A stretch of DNA of 64,000 nt from Gamarada debralockiae. Its lineage: Eukaryota; Ascomycota; Leotiomycetes; Helotiales; Hyphodiscaceae. The stretch lies in NCBI GenBank assembly GCA_002803225.1, contig NXFV01000163.1:62001-126000 (forward strand), read 5' to 3'. Shown one piece after another: positions 46,039 to 56,581 of the stretch. Position numbers and translations under genes: made by a program. The notes under the pieces were generated by a model, which saw nothing but the letters and a program-made list of their open reading frames with translations, searched no databases and had not been told where the DNA came from. Position 1 is the first letter of the stretch. Every line of letters starts with the position of its first letter.

Positions 46039-46883
46039 CTATGCTGTAAATATAAGCGCCGATATTAACAACTGGGCGATAACAAGGGCATAAATCCTCT
46101 AGATTGCTACGTACAACAGGCTGCCATATCTGATTATTATATAAGTCTGTAGTTGTGAAAAACAACGAGCTTCTAAGTCTGAAAGAAGAATTCCTGCGTC
46201 TGTAAATATTATGATCTAGTGGCTTATATGTTCCTAATACTGAAACTTCCTGTCTACACCCGGTTGCGGCCCGTCTATATAAAAAGTTCAGTTTTATAAG
46301 TACCGAAAACAAACACGGTCGTTCTGCATTAGTAAACTTCCCATTGGGAGATCTCACTATTCTGGAATCCCTCTGGTAGTAAAACCATCATTGGATTAGT
46401 GTTGACTTGCGTGGATTTCAGCCAAAGCTTGTTCTCTCGAGTTGGCGTCTTTCAAACTTCGACATGGATTTCGGCATTCGGCAACCTTTGGAATTCAGAT
46501 TTAGTTTCAGATACTTATGACACTGTATCGGACGAAGTCGAGGTCACAATTATCTAAACTCGAATGCATGTGGGAGAGAGCTCCTTGATACTAGCTCCGC
46601 GAACTTAAATTGAACATACTTCACTGCTAGTTGTTGGATCTTTAACTGCCAAAGGTTTACTTTTTCGGCTTCAGAGGCAAATCTCCGTCGATGTCACTCG
46701 GAAAAGTGCCTCTTTGCCCTGCGGGCCGCGTCTGCCGTGCATAGATGGAGTAACAGAAGAAGGCACGGCCTACGCATTCTCTCAAGTTTCACGTCTACCA
46801 AAATAGGCAAAGCTCAATGAAATATTTCTTGAAACTAAAACGACGTCCAACCACAAATAAAAACTTTCATCTTCAATGATCTG
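46039..46883. other. intergenic stretch
   Basis: 3' flank of the HET gene and of the C2H2 gene. Nothing is recognised. Confidence 0.4.
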
Positions 46884-47757
46884 TCACAGGTGCAACCTCC
46901 GATGAGCTCTCCGCTCATGGCGATCCCTCAAGTCCTTGCGGGAGAACGACCGGCTTCCGCCCGAGACTTGATCCTGACACCCATCGTAAGAGCAGAAATA
47001 CCTCGGCCGGCCAGGGTTATGCGTCAACAAATGTCGAGCCAAGTCTTTCGGTGCCTTGAAAGTCCATTGGCAGAGAGGCTCAAGACATTTGTGTTTGTGG
47101 TGATTGACTTGCTGATGACGGCTGCAGAGGACTTGCTTAGTAAATTTTTCTAGGCGTTGGTAGAGGAAACACTTACTCGAGTTTTCGCTTGGTCTGGGTT
47201 GTTCTTGAACAGGATGTACTGGAAATGAGGTTGGAGTTACTTTCGGTGGAAGGCGGCGAAGGCGGGGTTGGAGGAGAAAGCGAATTTTCTGAAGGAGCTG
47301 AAATTGTGCTTGACATATTGGAATTGCGGCGAAAGCAAAGAGGCGTGGAGCCAGAAGACGTTGGCTGTGTACTCGATGATGTCGAATCATTTTGTAAGGA
47401 CGGAGGTGTAGACTTATTAGAAGTTTGATGGAACGAATTGAACGAACGCGTAGGCGAAACTGGAAGATTTGGTAGAGGCGGATGATCGACCCCCTTGGGC
47501 GACCAACCCATTAAGTCATCCGCCCCTGTGGAAATACAAAGAAGATTCTGGGCTGTTGCAACAAACGGGGATTCATGTAGGTCATTCAGGGGGAGCAAAT
47601 CGGTACTGCCATTACAATCGACAGTTAATCCACGAGAGCGAGACTCACGCCCTTCCGGCCCAAAGAGGGTTAATAGGCTGCTGCTCTCGATACCGTTCGT
47701 TTGCGACAGGGTATTCAATTCATTGTGAGGATAGAGGAGAGTGGCTTGCGGATCCAC
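46884..47757 (-). CDS. C2H2 zinc-finger protein, 5' end unresolved
   Basis: Exons (about 47757)-47177 and 47121-46884, 273 codons as far as can be read. The 55-nt intron has GTAAGT, TTTACTAAG and TGCAG. The first exon is a Ser/Pro/Thr-rich disordered region. The second holds two C2H2-like fingers, CLEPLCQWTF...HLLTH and CSYDGC...HERRAH, a pair typical of fungal proteins of unknown role. The frame is open to about 47866 without any ATG. It reads PFCAYCFSISNELS just upstream, so at least one more 5' exon is needed. It is probably a DNA-binding regulator. Confidence 0.65.
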
Positions 47758-50700
47758 TGAAAGTTCGTTGCTTATTGAGAAGCAATAGGCACAAAATGGC
47801 TGATTGAGGATTGAAGCTGACGAGCAGGCTGACCGCTGTGGCGGCAGCGGACGCCTGCGAACTTCTCACTGAGCCGATGTTCAGTATTTTTGGCCCCGAG
47901 GGGCTTCAAAAGCGCTTGAGAAAAAGTGGTGGTCTTTTGTATGATGGTGTTGAAGATGGAGGTGGAGAATCTTGGGACGGATGAGGTGCAGTACTTATGA
48001 TCGGGCGTTTGTCACACCCTCATGCCGGAGGCGCTGAGGCCTCCAATGATACAACGCGGAGAGCCTTACATTTGCGCGAGCAAATCTGAAGTGGAGGCCT
48101 CCAATGAGATCAGCGCTCATCAGCCATCAGTCAGGATCGTAGCGAAGACTACCTGATTCGGCCCTCTATCTCGAACAATGAAAAGCGACATGGCTATCGG
48201 TCTCTTGGTTGCAATTTGAGATGTTGACGACGTTATTCGTTTGGAAGAAATGCGGAACTCAGATCTCCCCCTCTCCTCCCCTTCCTAACTCCTCGCATTG
48301 ACAACCTTAAACCTCGCCTCTAAACCCCGGCCCATATACTGCGTAACATTTAAACCCGTCCCATCCGCCGCAATCCAGAAAATGCTCGTAGGCTGTGCAC
48401 CCGTCATATTCAGATTTAACATCCTATATCTCTCCCCCTACTCCATCACCGTCACCCTCCCCTCTCTAACAATCTTTTACCCACTTGGTGCTTATAATAT
48501 GTAAAGCTCTATATGCGAGGATATAAATATCTAGAGAGGACGAGAAAGGTCTTGCTAGAGAGATGGGAGAGGAATCAGAGAGGGGGAGAAGATAGGAGAG
48601 GAAACATGCGAAGGCAAGAGGGGAGAAGGCCATCTGTAGAATACGCAGCCCTAGGCAAAATGCATAGGGGGTGGGGGGAAAATAACATCTTGAAACACGA
48701 CGCAGACAACGTCCCTGCATCTGGGCATTTTGCAGCAGACAGGCAGACGGGGATATCTCTCTGGGGATGAGTTCTGGCTGGCAGAGGTTGTGATTGTACA
48801 GTGGTGATAGATTCGGGACCCCTGGCTTGATGGGGGGACCTTTCGGGCCCCCCTCGTTAATAGTTGGCGATTTCTAGTGAGATGGGTTTTAACTACGCCG
48901 CGGTGCGTAAAGAGATGAGCAGACCTCAGCCGGGCCTAAGCAAAGGCGGCGCGGTGTCACGTGAGCACGAGGGTTGGGAAGTGTCGAGATTCCGACGGTG
49001 AAACTTCTAATTCTCGACAGGTAATATTTGTTACACTTGTATTATGCACACTGTGATTCAATAAGTGACGTATGCTTCATCCAGTAGCTCGTGCTATTGC
49101 AATATATAACAATAGAATGCTTTAAACGATCAAAGTTTCCGTATTCGTGCGAGGCTGATAGGAGGCCCTTGGGCACTAGAAGAGCATATATGGCGGTGCT
49201 CATGATGATTGATAGAAAAGGAGAAGCGCCTGTGTGCTAGATAGCCCTTTCCTCGATATCCACCAGGTGTGGCGTGAGGGAATAATTCTGTACTCTCAAC
49301 TTCCCCTCTTTTCTGCTTGGTAGATTGCTTTCTTTTCCCAGCATCACTATACCTAGATATACAACATTCAACAAGACAAGCGTGGCGAACATCGGCAATG
49401 AATCCAGACAGTACATATATGCTTTGTGATTTGGGATAGTTGTGAATCCGGATGAGAACTCGACAAGCAGGAATATTATACGGGACTGAGAGATTTGTCA
49501 GTGGGCGCTTGAGAAACTTGGAACATCAGTGGATGCTTCACTGATGTTTTCCTCAGTCAACTTCAACCTCTCCTTCTCTCATTGATCTGGTGCTGTTCCA
49601 TTTCAAGCCTCAAACCAGCCGTCCTCCCTCATCCCCACCTCGATTATCGGGATCCTTTGCCGTGAGGCTTTCAGGCTTCTGTATCTTTGCAGACTTTGGG
49701 ATCCCGCAGCGAGATTGGTCAAAGAAGGTGGATTACCTCAAAGTTCAAGCCAAGGTTGAGATCGTCAGCGTCGATGCGGGGGAAGGGAGTGCTGGAAGCA
49801 TCGCCATCGTCTCAAGAGCTTGAAATTGGGCGAACGATTGGCAGCTGTCCTTCCCAAGTCGCAAGGGCTCCCATTGCCTTCATTCCCAACGCCTTTATGC
49901 CTTTTGCTCGTTCCTTTCGAGAGTTGTGCGATGCCACAGATCGATCTTAATCTTGTCGGAAACGCTAACGGTCCGCCGTGGCGTGTCGATGCTCAGAATC
50001 GGGATCACGCGTGGCGCATTGACCAAGTGGCTCATCTCCGCGCTAAGTTCGACCCAGTGTACTGTAGAACAAAACAACACCCCCTTCATTAACGGCGCGG
50101 GTTCGATGGTATCAATTAGTAGCTTGTATAAGGACGATTTAATAACGGTACATTGAAGATATATAGGAACATAAAGATCAAGGATGGGTTTAGCTCGGTT
50201 GCACATTTTTGAAAGGTTGGCAGGGCCGTGATAGAGGGTTCGAAATCAAGTCCAGTCTCGCAGACAAGAATTTGCAACGAAGACTGCGCAGACTATACCA
50301 GGACAGGGACGAGGTGGCAACCAATTTAGGGATCTCGTGAACTACATTTGGATAATCTCCAGTTAACGTAAGTGGGAGCGCCTTGGGAAGCCGTGGACAA
50401 CTACCTCGACGATTGCTGCGCACATTTTTGTTTGGTCTCGAGACGTTAACCACGCTGTTGCTAGGCGCTATGGTAAGGTTCGGCAACGCCCGCGACGCTA
50501 AGGAATCGGGCCCAAATCTTCAGGCAATATGATCAGCCGCTTATACAGCGGCAACATCAAATGTTGTCCTGTCGTATGTATACAAAGTGGCAGCATGAGG
50601 ATTGTCAACTCGCTCGCCGTGGTAAAGTCACATGACTAAAATGCCAGCTAAAAGGGAAAGCAGTTGATCGCTCGCTGATATTTCCCCGAGCATTAAATGT

Positions 50701-51072
50701 CACAGCCTCGCCGTGTTCGTAACTATTTACGGGTTGTGGTGTGCTCGGTTGTTGCCAATGGGAGTACGAGTAGCCCTAGCGTAGAATTTCTGCGGTATTT
50801 ACAATTCAGGCTGCCGGCAGAGTAAGGTTCCTTATCCTCTTCTCACCACCACAGTCCACAGTGTACTCTACCAGCCGCATCATCGTTCTTTCAACCGCCT
50901 AGCTGGATTAGTGTTGGACCCATGTTTCTGGGTCTTTCATACCGAAATTAACAGACGCCTGTCTTTCTGGAGTCGTCGAGCGCGTTCTACTGCTCGTTGA
51001 CAGCCTTGTGAGAAAGCCTTTGAAAATTTGCAGTATATTTTTCTTACTTATATCAGCTCAAATAAACCAAGT
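47758..51072. other. long non-coding stretch
   Basis: About 3.3 kb with no convincing ORF on either strand. A purine-rich tract (G and A on the plus strand) spans about 48,530-48,640. The last few hundred bases are probably the promoter of the SesA-like gene. No tRNA or transposon motif was recognised. Confidence 0.45.
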
Positions 51073-51738
51073 ATGTCAGGGGTCGGCGAAGCAGGTCTTG
51101 TCCTTGGCATAATCTCTTCAATCATTTCGATCATCGATGCCACCAAGCAAGTCTACGAGGCCGTCGAGGACGAAGCGGGTCTCCCCAAAAATTTCAAGAA
51201 GTCAGCGACAAAACTCCCTCTTATCTCGAAGCTCCTCGAAGATGCGGAAACGTACATCAACAACGCGGCGGATGAGGCCATAAAGGTTTCTTGTACGCCC
51301 ACTTTTGAGAATTGCAAAGTTCAAGCTATACAACTCCAGGAGTTATTTGCGAAGGTCATGCCAGAAGAGGGTGACTCGAGGTGGGATCGGTATGTGAAAG
51401 CCGCTCGGACGATTGGAAAGGGTGGTCGTGTGGAGAGTTTGATTGGGGGGATTTTAGACGACCTGCAACTCTTGGCAACGAAGTTTCCAGAAGTGACGAC
51501 TCCAAGAGGAAAAGAACAGTTGGCAAAGGCCATTGAGGAAGTTTCCAAGATGGATCCTTCCTTACCTGATGGTTTCGAACAAATGCCTGCATATGCACAC
51601 TATGGCAGTGGCGCCCAAAACAACAACACCGGCAGTGGCATTCAACACAACAACTCCGGTACAGGTAACCAGAACTCTGGTTCAGGTCAACAGTATATTG
51701 GTACGAATCATATTGGTACGCCTTCTAGGTCACAGTAA
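51073..51738 (+). CDS. SesA-like N-terminal-domain protein with Gly/Asn repeat tail
   Basis: One exon, 221 aa from ATG 51073 (the frame is open to 51028 without ATG). Residues 1-60 (GEAGLVLGIISSIISIIDA, then LPLISKLLEDAE) match the helical domain known as SesA or NACHT-NTPase N-terminal domain, common at the N-terminus of fungal NLRs. The last 40 residues are imperfect G-S-G-x-Q-N-N-N repeats (GSGAQNNNTGSGIQHNN, then GNQNSGSGQQYIG), a composition seen in amyloid-prone signalling motifs. Whether this one forms amyloid is inference. An NLR gene follows in the same orientation within 0.2 kb, so this may be its partner or, with an unseen intron, its own N-terminal part. Confidence 0.85.
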   Translation: MSGVGEAGLVLGIISSIISIIDATKQVYEAVEDEAGLPKNFKKSATKLPLISKLLEDAETYINNAADEAIKVSCTPTFENCKVQAIQLQELFAKVMPEEGDSRWDRYVKAARTIGKGGRVESLIGGILDDLQLLATKFPEVTTPRGKEQLAKAIEEVSKMDPSLPDGFEQMPAYAHYGSGAQNNNTGSGIQHNNSGTGNQNSGSGQQYIGTNHIGTPSRSQ

Positions 51739-51941
51739 TCAACTTGAAGAATCTTGTAGTTAATCAAAGTTGCAGTTAAGAATGAACAAAGTGTTTCCTA
51801 CCACAATACTGCTAGCCATGAGCATTCAATAGTTGGTGTGTTCCTTGGTGATTCTCAACTTCTCAAGTCCATAACTGACCCTATGGAGGTCAATACGTGA
51901 CGGTGATCAACCATACTGCAGTTAAGAATGCCTCTAGAGAG

Positions 51942-54497
51942 ATGCGCTCTCATCAAAGGTATCAGATGATCCCATTTCCGCGAAACGAGGATGTTGTCAT
52001 CCGCGAAGACATTTTCTCTGAATTGGAGAAGAAATTACCATCATCGACACAACATCGAAGCGCAGCATTATGGGGACTTGGCGGGTCAGGGTATGAATTG
52101 CCGTCTTTCAGAGGGTTGACTTTAGCTAACTGTGAAAGAAAAACCCAAGTTGCGCTTGAATTTGCGTACCGGCGATACGAACAATGCTTGTGCTCTATTC
52201 TCTGGGTCCACGCCGACAGCTATGAAAGTTTCTTGCATGACTACAAAGCGATTGCTAAAATAGCCTCCCTCTCTGATAAACTTGATAACGAAGAGATGAT
52301 GAGTGCTGTCCGAGCCTGGATCGAATCTCAGTCCAACTGGTTACTCATCCTGGATAATGCGGATACCCTACAACTCTTTGGACGGGGATATGGTTCTCGT
52401 ACAAATAATGAATCGAGCAATTTGTACTCCTTCGTACCACAAGGAGTCAGTGGAACCATTCTATGGACGACTCGCGATGAGAGGATTGTTGGTGGCCTAG
52501 TGAGTCCTAGGCAAGGGGTCAATGTCGCAAGTATGACTATGTCCGAGGCTGAGGCCTTGCTAGTTAATCTCGGCGACTTTGTTATTACTGAGGATAATTT
52601 AGTAGCGGTATCGGAGTTGCTTGAAAGACTTGACAGACTTCCACTCGCCGTTTCGCAGGCAGCTGTATACATCAGGAGGACTTCCATACCGATTTGGGAT
52701 TACACCGAGAAGCTCAAGAAGGAGAAGAGACGTTGGAAGCTACTAGAAGAATCACCTTTTGACCGACACCGCCGACCAGAGGTCCCAAATAGCGTGCTAG
52801 AGACGTGGCAGATCTCGATTGACCATATCGCCCAAGAGAATCCACTCGCCTACAAGATACTCCATACTATCACGTACTTTGATAATCAGAGCATCCCCTT
52901 TGAATTGATGACGGCTGCGGCCCGATCAACGGTGAAGGAGTCGGGGGTGAAGGCAGAGGCGGAAGTAGAGGTGGAGGCAGAGAAAGAAGTGAGAGGCTCG
53001 GATGACGACCGAGAACAGAGCGACAAAGATAATGAGAGCGACAATGATGATGAGAGCGACAGTGATGGTGAGAGCGACAACGATGATGAAGATAAAGTTC
53101 TAGAAGCAGTAACCCGGCTAAAGGATTTCTCTTTCTTGCGTCCTCGAAACGTCAAGAGCGGTATACACAGCTATGAAATGCACAAGCTCGTCCAAGAAGC
53201 GACACGTTACGCACTTTGGAGGGGGAAGGAAGGGAAGGGGTTCAATTTCTCACAAACGGCTCTAAAAATTATGCTTCAGGTGTTCCCAAATGGTGAGCAT
53301 ACGACTTGGGAGCGATGCGAGATGTTCCTTGCGCATGCGCTACGAGTTTCGAATTGGCCTGAAGTGTCAAAAGAACAGGTGTTGGTATCGCGTCTGTTGA
53401 GACGGGTTTCGATATACTTATTCGAGCAGGGACGATCAAGAGAGGTGGAACCTGTTAATAAGAAAGCGCTCAAGCTGCGGCAAGAAGTGCTCGGAGAGAG
53501 GCATCCCGATACGATTCTGAGTATGGCGAGTCTTGCATCGACGTACCATCAGCAGGGACGATGGGACGAGGCCGAGGAGATCGAACTCGAGGTGCTCCAG
53601 CTTCGGAAGGAAGTGCTTGGCGAGAGACACCCTGATACAATTGGGAGCATGGCGAATCTTGCAGCAACGTACCATCAGCAGGGACGATCGAACGAGGCCG
53701 AGGAGATCGAACTCGAGGTGCTCCAGCTTCGGAAGGAAGTGCTTGGCGAGAGACACCCTGATACAATTGGGAGCATAGCGGATCTCGCAGCAACGTACCA
53801 TCAGCAGGGACGATCGAACGAGGCCGAGGAGATCAAACTCGAGGTGCTCCAGCTTCGAAAAGACGTGCTTGGCGAGAGGCATCCCGATACGATTCTGAGT
53901 ATGGCGGATCTCGCAGCAACGTACCATCAGCAGGGACGATCGAACGAGGCCGAGGAGATCGAACTCGAGGTGCTCCAGCTTCGGAAGGAAGTGCTTGGCG
54001 AGAGACACCCTGATACAATTGGGAGCATGGCGAATCTTGCAGCAACGTACTATCAACAAGGACGATTGGACGAGGCCGAGGAGATCGATCTCGAGGTGCT
54101 CCAGCTTCGGAAGGACGTGCTTGGCGAGAGACATCCCGATACGATTCTGAGTATGGCGAGTCTTGCATCAACGTACCATCAGCAGGAACGATTGAACGAG
54201 GCTGAGGAGATCGATCTCGAGGTACTTCAGCTTCGGAAGGACGTACTTGGCGAGAGACATCCTGACACAATTGAGAGCATGGCGAATCTTGCAGCAACGT
54301 ACTACAAGCAGGGTCTATTGAAAGAAGCTGAACTAATTCAAGTCGAGGTAGTTAAGCTAAGGAAAGATGTACTCGGCGAGAAGCATCCTGATACAATAAA
54401 AGGTATTACTAGTCTCGCAATAACCTACTGCCAGCAAGCTCGATTGCAGGAAGCTACTGAGCTTGAGGGACTAATAACAGACACAAGCATGTCATAA
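51942..54497 (+). CDS. NLR: NB-ARC NTPase with C-terminal TPR array
   Basis: Exons 51942-52090 and 52139-54497, about 835 aa. The P-loop is interrupted by a 48-nt intron without stops (GTATGA, GCTAACT, GAAAG); spliced it reads GLGGSGKTQVALEFAYRR. The Walker B is WLLILDNAD, and the ARC region has RLDRLPLAVSQAAVYIR. An Asp/Glu/Ser-rich insert (encoded about 52,935-53,100) interrupts the winged-helix area. The rest is eight 42-residue TPRs with LGERHPDTI and AATYHQQGR, nearly identical to each other at DNA level. The frame extends upstream to GTG 51897 without ATG, so the start is uncertain and a fusion to the preceding SesA-like ORF is possible. A TAA ends it 9 nt before an in-frame membrane-protein ORF. 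Confidence 0.88.
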   Translation: MRSHQRYQMIPFPRNEDVVIREDIFSELEKKLPSSTQHRSAALWGLGGSGYELPSFRGLTLANCERKTQVALEFAYRRYEQCLCSILWVHADSYESFLHDYKAIAKIASLSDKLDNEEMMSAVRAWIESQSNWLLILDNADTLQLFGRGYGSRTNNESSNLYSFVPQGVSGTILWTTRDERIVGGLVSPRQGVNVASMTMSEAEALLVNLGDFVITEDNLVAVSELLERLDRLPLAVSQAAVYIRRTSIPIWDYTEKLKKEKRRWKLLEESPFDRHRRPEVPNSVLETWQISIDHIAQENPLAYKILHTITYFDNQSIPFELMTAAARSTVKESGVKAEAEVEVEAEKEVRGSDDDREQSDKDNESDNDDESDSDGESDNDDEDKVLEAVTRLKDFSFLRPRNVKSGIHSYEMHKLVQEATRYALWRGKEGKGFNFSQTALKIMLQVFPNGEHTTWERCEMFLAHALRVSNWPEVSKEQVLVSRLLRRVSIYLFEQGRSREVEPVNKKALKLRQEVLGERHPDTILSMASLASTYHQQGRWDEAEEIELEVLQLRKEVLGERHPDTIGSMANLAATYHQQGRSNEAEEIELEVLQLRKEVLGERHPDTIGSIADLAATYHQQGRSNEAEEIKLEVLQLRKDVLGERHPDTILSMADLAATYHQQGRSNEAEEIELEVLQLRKEVLGERHPDTIGSMANLAATYYQQGRLDEAEEIDLEVLQLRKDVLGERHPDTILSMASLASTYHQQERLNEAEEIDLEVLQLRKDVLGERHPDTIESMANLAATYYKQGLLKEAELIQVEVVKLRKDVLGEKHPDTIKGITSLAITYCQQARLQEATELEGLITDTSMS

Positions 54498-54506
54498 TTA
54501 CAGTTT

Positions 54507-54830
54507 ATGTTCGATAGACATATCAATATTGACGAATTCAAATTGCTTGTGGACTTGGTGAAAACTTCCTACACTTCCATGGACTTGTGCCGCTACGTCA
54601 ACTCCAACACCAACATCCAAGGCACCTGCACAACCCAACCCCAACCACCACAGGTTGCGGCAAGCGAATGCTTGCTCAACCCTGAAAATTCTTGGATCGT
54701 GATAGTCCTGACTGTCTTAAGTTGCGTGATCGTCGGCGCAGCCTGTTATTTCGTGGGTCGACGTTTTGGAAAGTTAGAAATACGACGCAAATGGAAGCGG
54801 GATGAGTTCACTAGAGCACGACTTGAATGA
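54507..54830 (+). CDS. small single-pass membrane protein in NLR frame
   Basis: ATG 54507 gives 107 aa, in the same frame as the NLR and separated from it by one TAA and nine bases. Residues 1-60 are soluble with several cysteines. A single strong transmembrane helix follows (SWIVIVLTVLSCVIVGAAC), and the short tail is basic (RRKWKRDEFTRARLE). It may be a separate small gene, a stop-separated tail of the NLR, or the end of a longer unspliced product. No family is recognised. Confidence 0.5.
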   Translation: MFDRHINIDEFKLLVDLVKTSYTSMDLCRYVNSNTNIQGTCTTQPQPPQVAASECLLNPENSWIVIVLTVLSCVIVGAACYFVGRRFGKLEIRRKWKRDEFTRARLE

Positions 54831-54952
54831 ACTCTAGAATTCAGTCTTCAAAATACTTTCCGATTTCCGGTATAACCCTGGCCTCATTAGTTCGTGGCTT
54901 AACCCTGTACCTATCCATGACCAATTCATCTTCTATCCATACCCCTCACCAA

Positions 54953-56003
54953 TCAAATTCCAGATTGTTTCTTTCTTCGTAAAATCCCCATTGACCGCTG
55001 GTACAGACTGAAAGCCTTCGACAAGCTCTTGTTTATCGAAGTCATCGCTGTCTTGTCCTTCGCCACTGGGTTCGCTGTGTTTCCAATAGGTTCATTCATC
55101 AGCCACCGGAGGAACAAGTCCATATTCTCCCTATTGTAGTCTTCAAAGTCGTAGAGACGGGAGTATCGGATGTAGAGCTTGTCGCCATCGTAATGTGCCT
55201 GGAGAATCCGGCCCTGCGCGCCGATCATCGAGATCATGAGTACCTATCACACGGAGGTTAGAATATGGCGTGGGTAATATTGGGGAGAAACGGACGGGGA
55301 AGATGAGATGGCTTTGACTCCATTCTAAGGACATTCTGTCTACGATAGTTCCTCCGATGATCAGGACCTCGCTTCGCAGAAGTGGGCCGATGTCCTTGAC
55401 GCCGTGATGTGACACATATACTGTGTGGGGACGGCTGTTGTCGAAAGTATCGAGGATACTGGCCAAACGCCAGTGTTGCGGAAAATCCTTCGGCGAGAAC
55501 TCCTCTGCTCCGAGCATGCAGTTTTCGCAATTGTACCGCTCACTAATTCACGAACAAGACGTCAGACGGTCCCCAGCGCAGTAGAAGAAGCCATACCTTC
55601 GATTTTTCCATCGTGTAGAGTCCAGGAGACACGGCATCCCTGTATCAAAGACTTTCTCGTCCTTTAACTGATGTTCCAGCTTATTTCCAACATCCATCGC
55701 TTGGTAGTACCTGTCACGCGGCCGATAGCAGCCAGTGTAATCGTTGATATCGCCAGGCTGTGGCGGCGAAGGCAGTTCCGGGCGTTGATCCTCGAGAGAT
55801 GCCAATCTTTCCTGGGTAGCGGGTAGGAAGTACTCGGGGGAGCGCTCTGCGTCCGCAAGGTCGATCTGAGAAATGTAGATTCCGATGTCCTGGAGATGAG
55901 AGGCTTCAAGGTAAGGATTTTCCATCCTTTCGATCGTCGAGCACTTTTGGGCTAGCTCATCACGGGACCGTGAGTGGGCTGATATCTTCTTTGGAGATCT
56001 CAT
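54953..56003 (-). CDS. hypothetical protein, probably conserved in fungi
   Basis: Exons 56003-55597, 55542-55296 and 55243-54953 encode 314 aa. Intron 1 is 54 nt (GTATGG, GTCTGAC, ATTAG). Intron 2 is 52 nt with the rare donor GTCCGT, branch TCTAAC and acceptor GATAG. Splicing keeps the frame and gives HLIFPVLMISMIGAQGRILQAHYDG. The protein has no membrane segment and no signal peptide. Motifs such as HTVYVSHHGVKDIGPLL and LYIRYSRLYDFEDYN recall a fungal family known to me only as hypothetical. It lies tail-to-tail with the NLR/TM cassette, 122 bp away. Function unknown. Confidence 0.75.
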
Positions 56004-56581
56004 TGCGATAGCAATTGAGCCTCAGGCTGCGGTGTCGAAATGTAAAGGAGGAATGAACGGCTGTAGCTTGTTGCTTGGAGCAGCTTTCAGGAGGCAGCGA
56101 TGCAGGTAAAATTGCGGGGACGATGTCGGAAGTAGGTGATGTGCACGCGTCGCGGAGAAAATATCAACAACGCCGGTTGCTACAACCCTTGATGTGGGAG
56201 CCTAGCGCACTAGCGCGTCCTAGAGTTATATTTTTGCAATGGAGGCAGTTGCTGCAGAGCGTATTGGGATACAGCTAGGGAGGCAGATGGGGTCACGAAT
56301 CAATCGACTAGAAAAGATTAAAAGATCATGGTAGACATAGATCGACCGAAAGAAAAGGACGCGTCTGTATTGCAAGTCTGGTATAATACGTTCCACCACC
56401 TGCCATCCAAAATAAAAACCTATTGCCCTAAAATAAATGAGATGAGTAGTCTTGTCTTTCCTCCACCGGGAGCCTGAAATTCTTACAACTCCCTTATAAA
56501 TAAATGTTTTGATCCCTTCACTCTTGTGAGGTTTCTCTTCTGTGGAAATCGCTCAACCATTTTGCAACAACCAGGTCCCTA
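56004..56581. other. intergenic stretch
   Basis: Between two minus-strand genes. Nothing is recognised. Confidence 0.4.

Noticed and set aside
48298..48504. hydrophobic plus-strand ORF
   Set aside because: Short, no family motif and pyrimidine-rich composition explains it.
53436..54134. 232-codon minus-strand ORF with internal repeats
   Set aside because: Its repeats are only the reverse complement of the TPR-coding units of the NLR.
54401..54503. possible intron joining the NLR to the membrane ORF
   Set aside because: The only donor/acceptor pair seen (GTATTA to TTACAG) runs straight into a stop after four codons.
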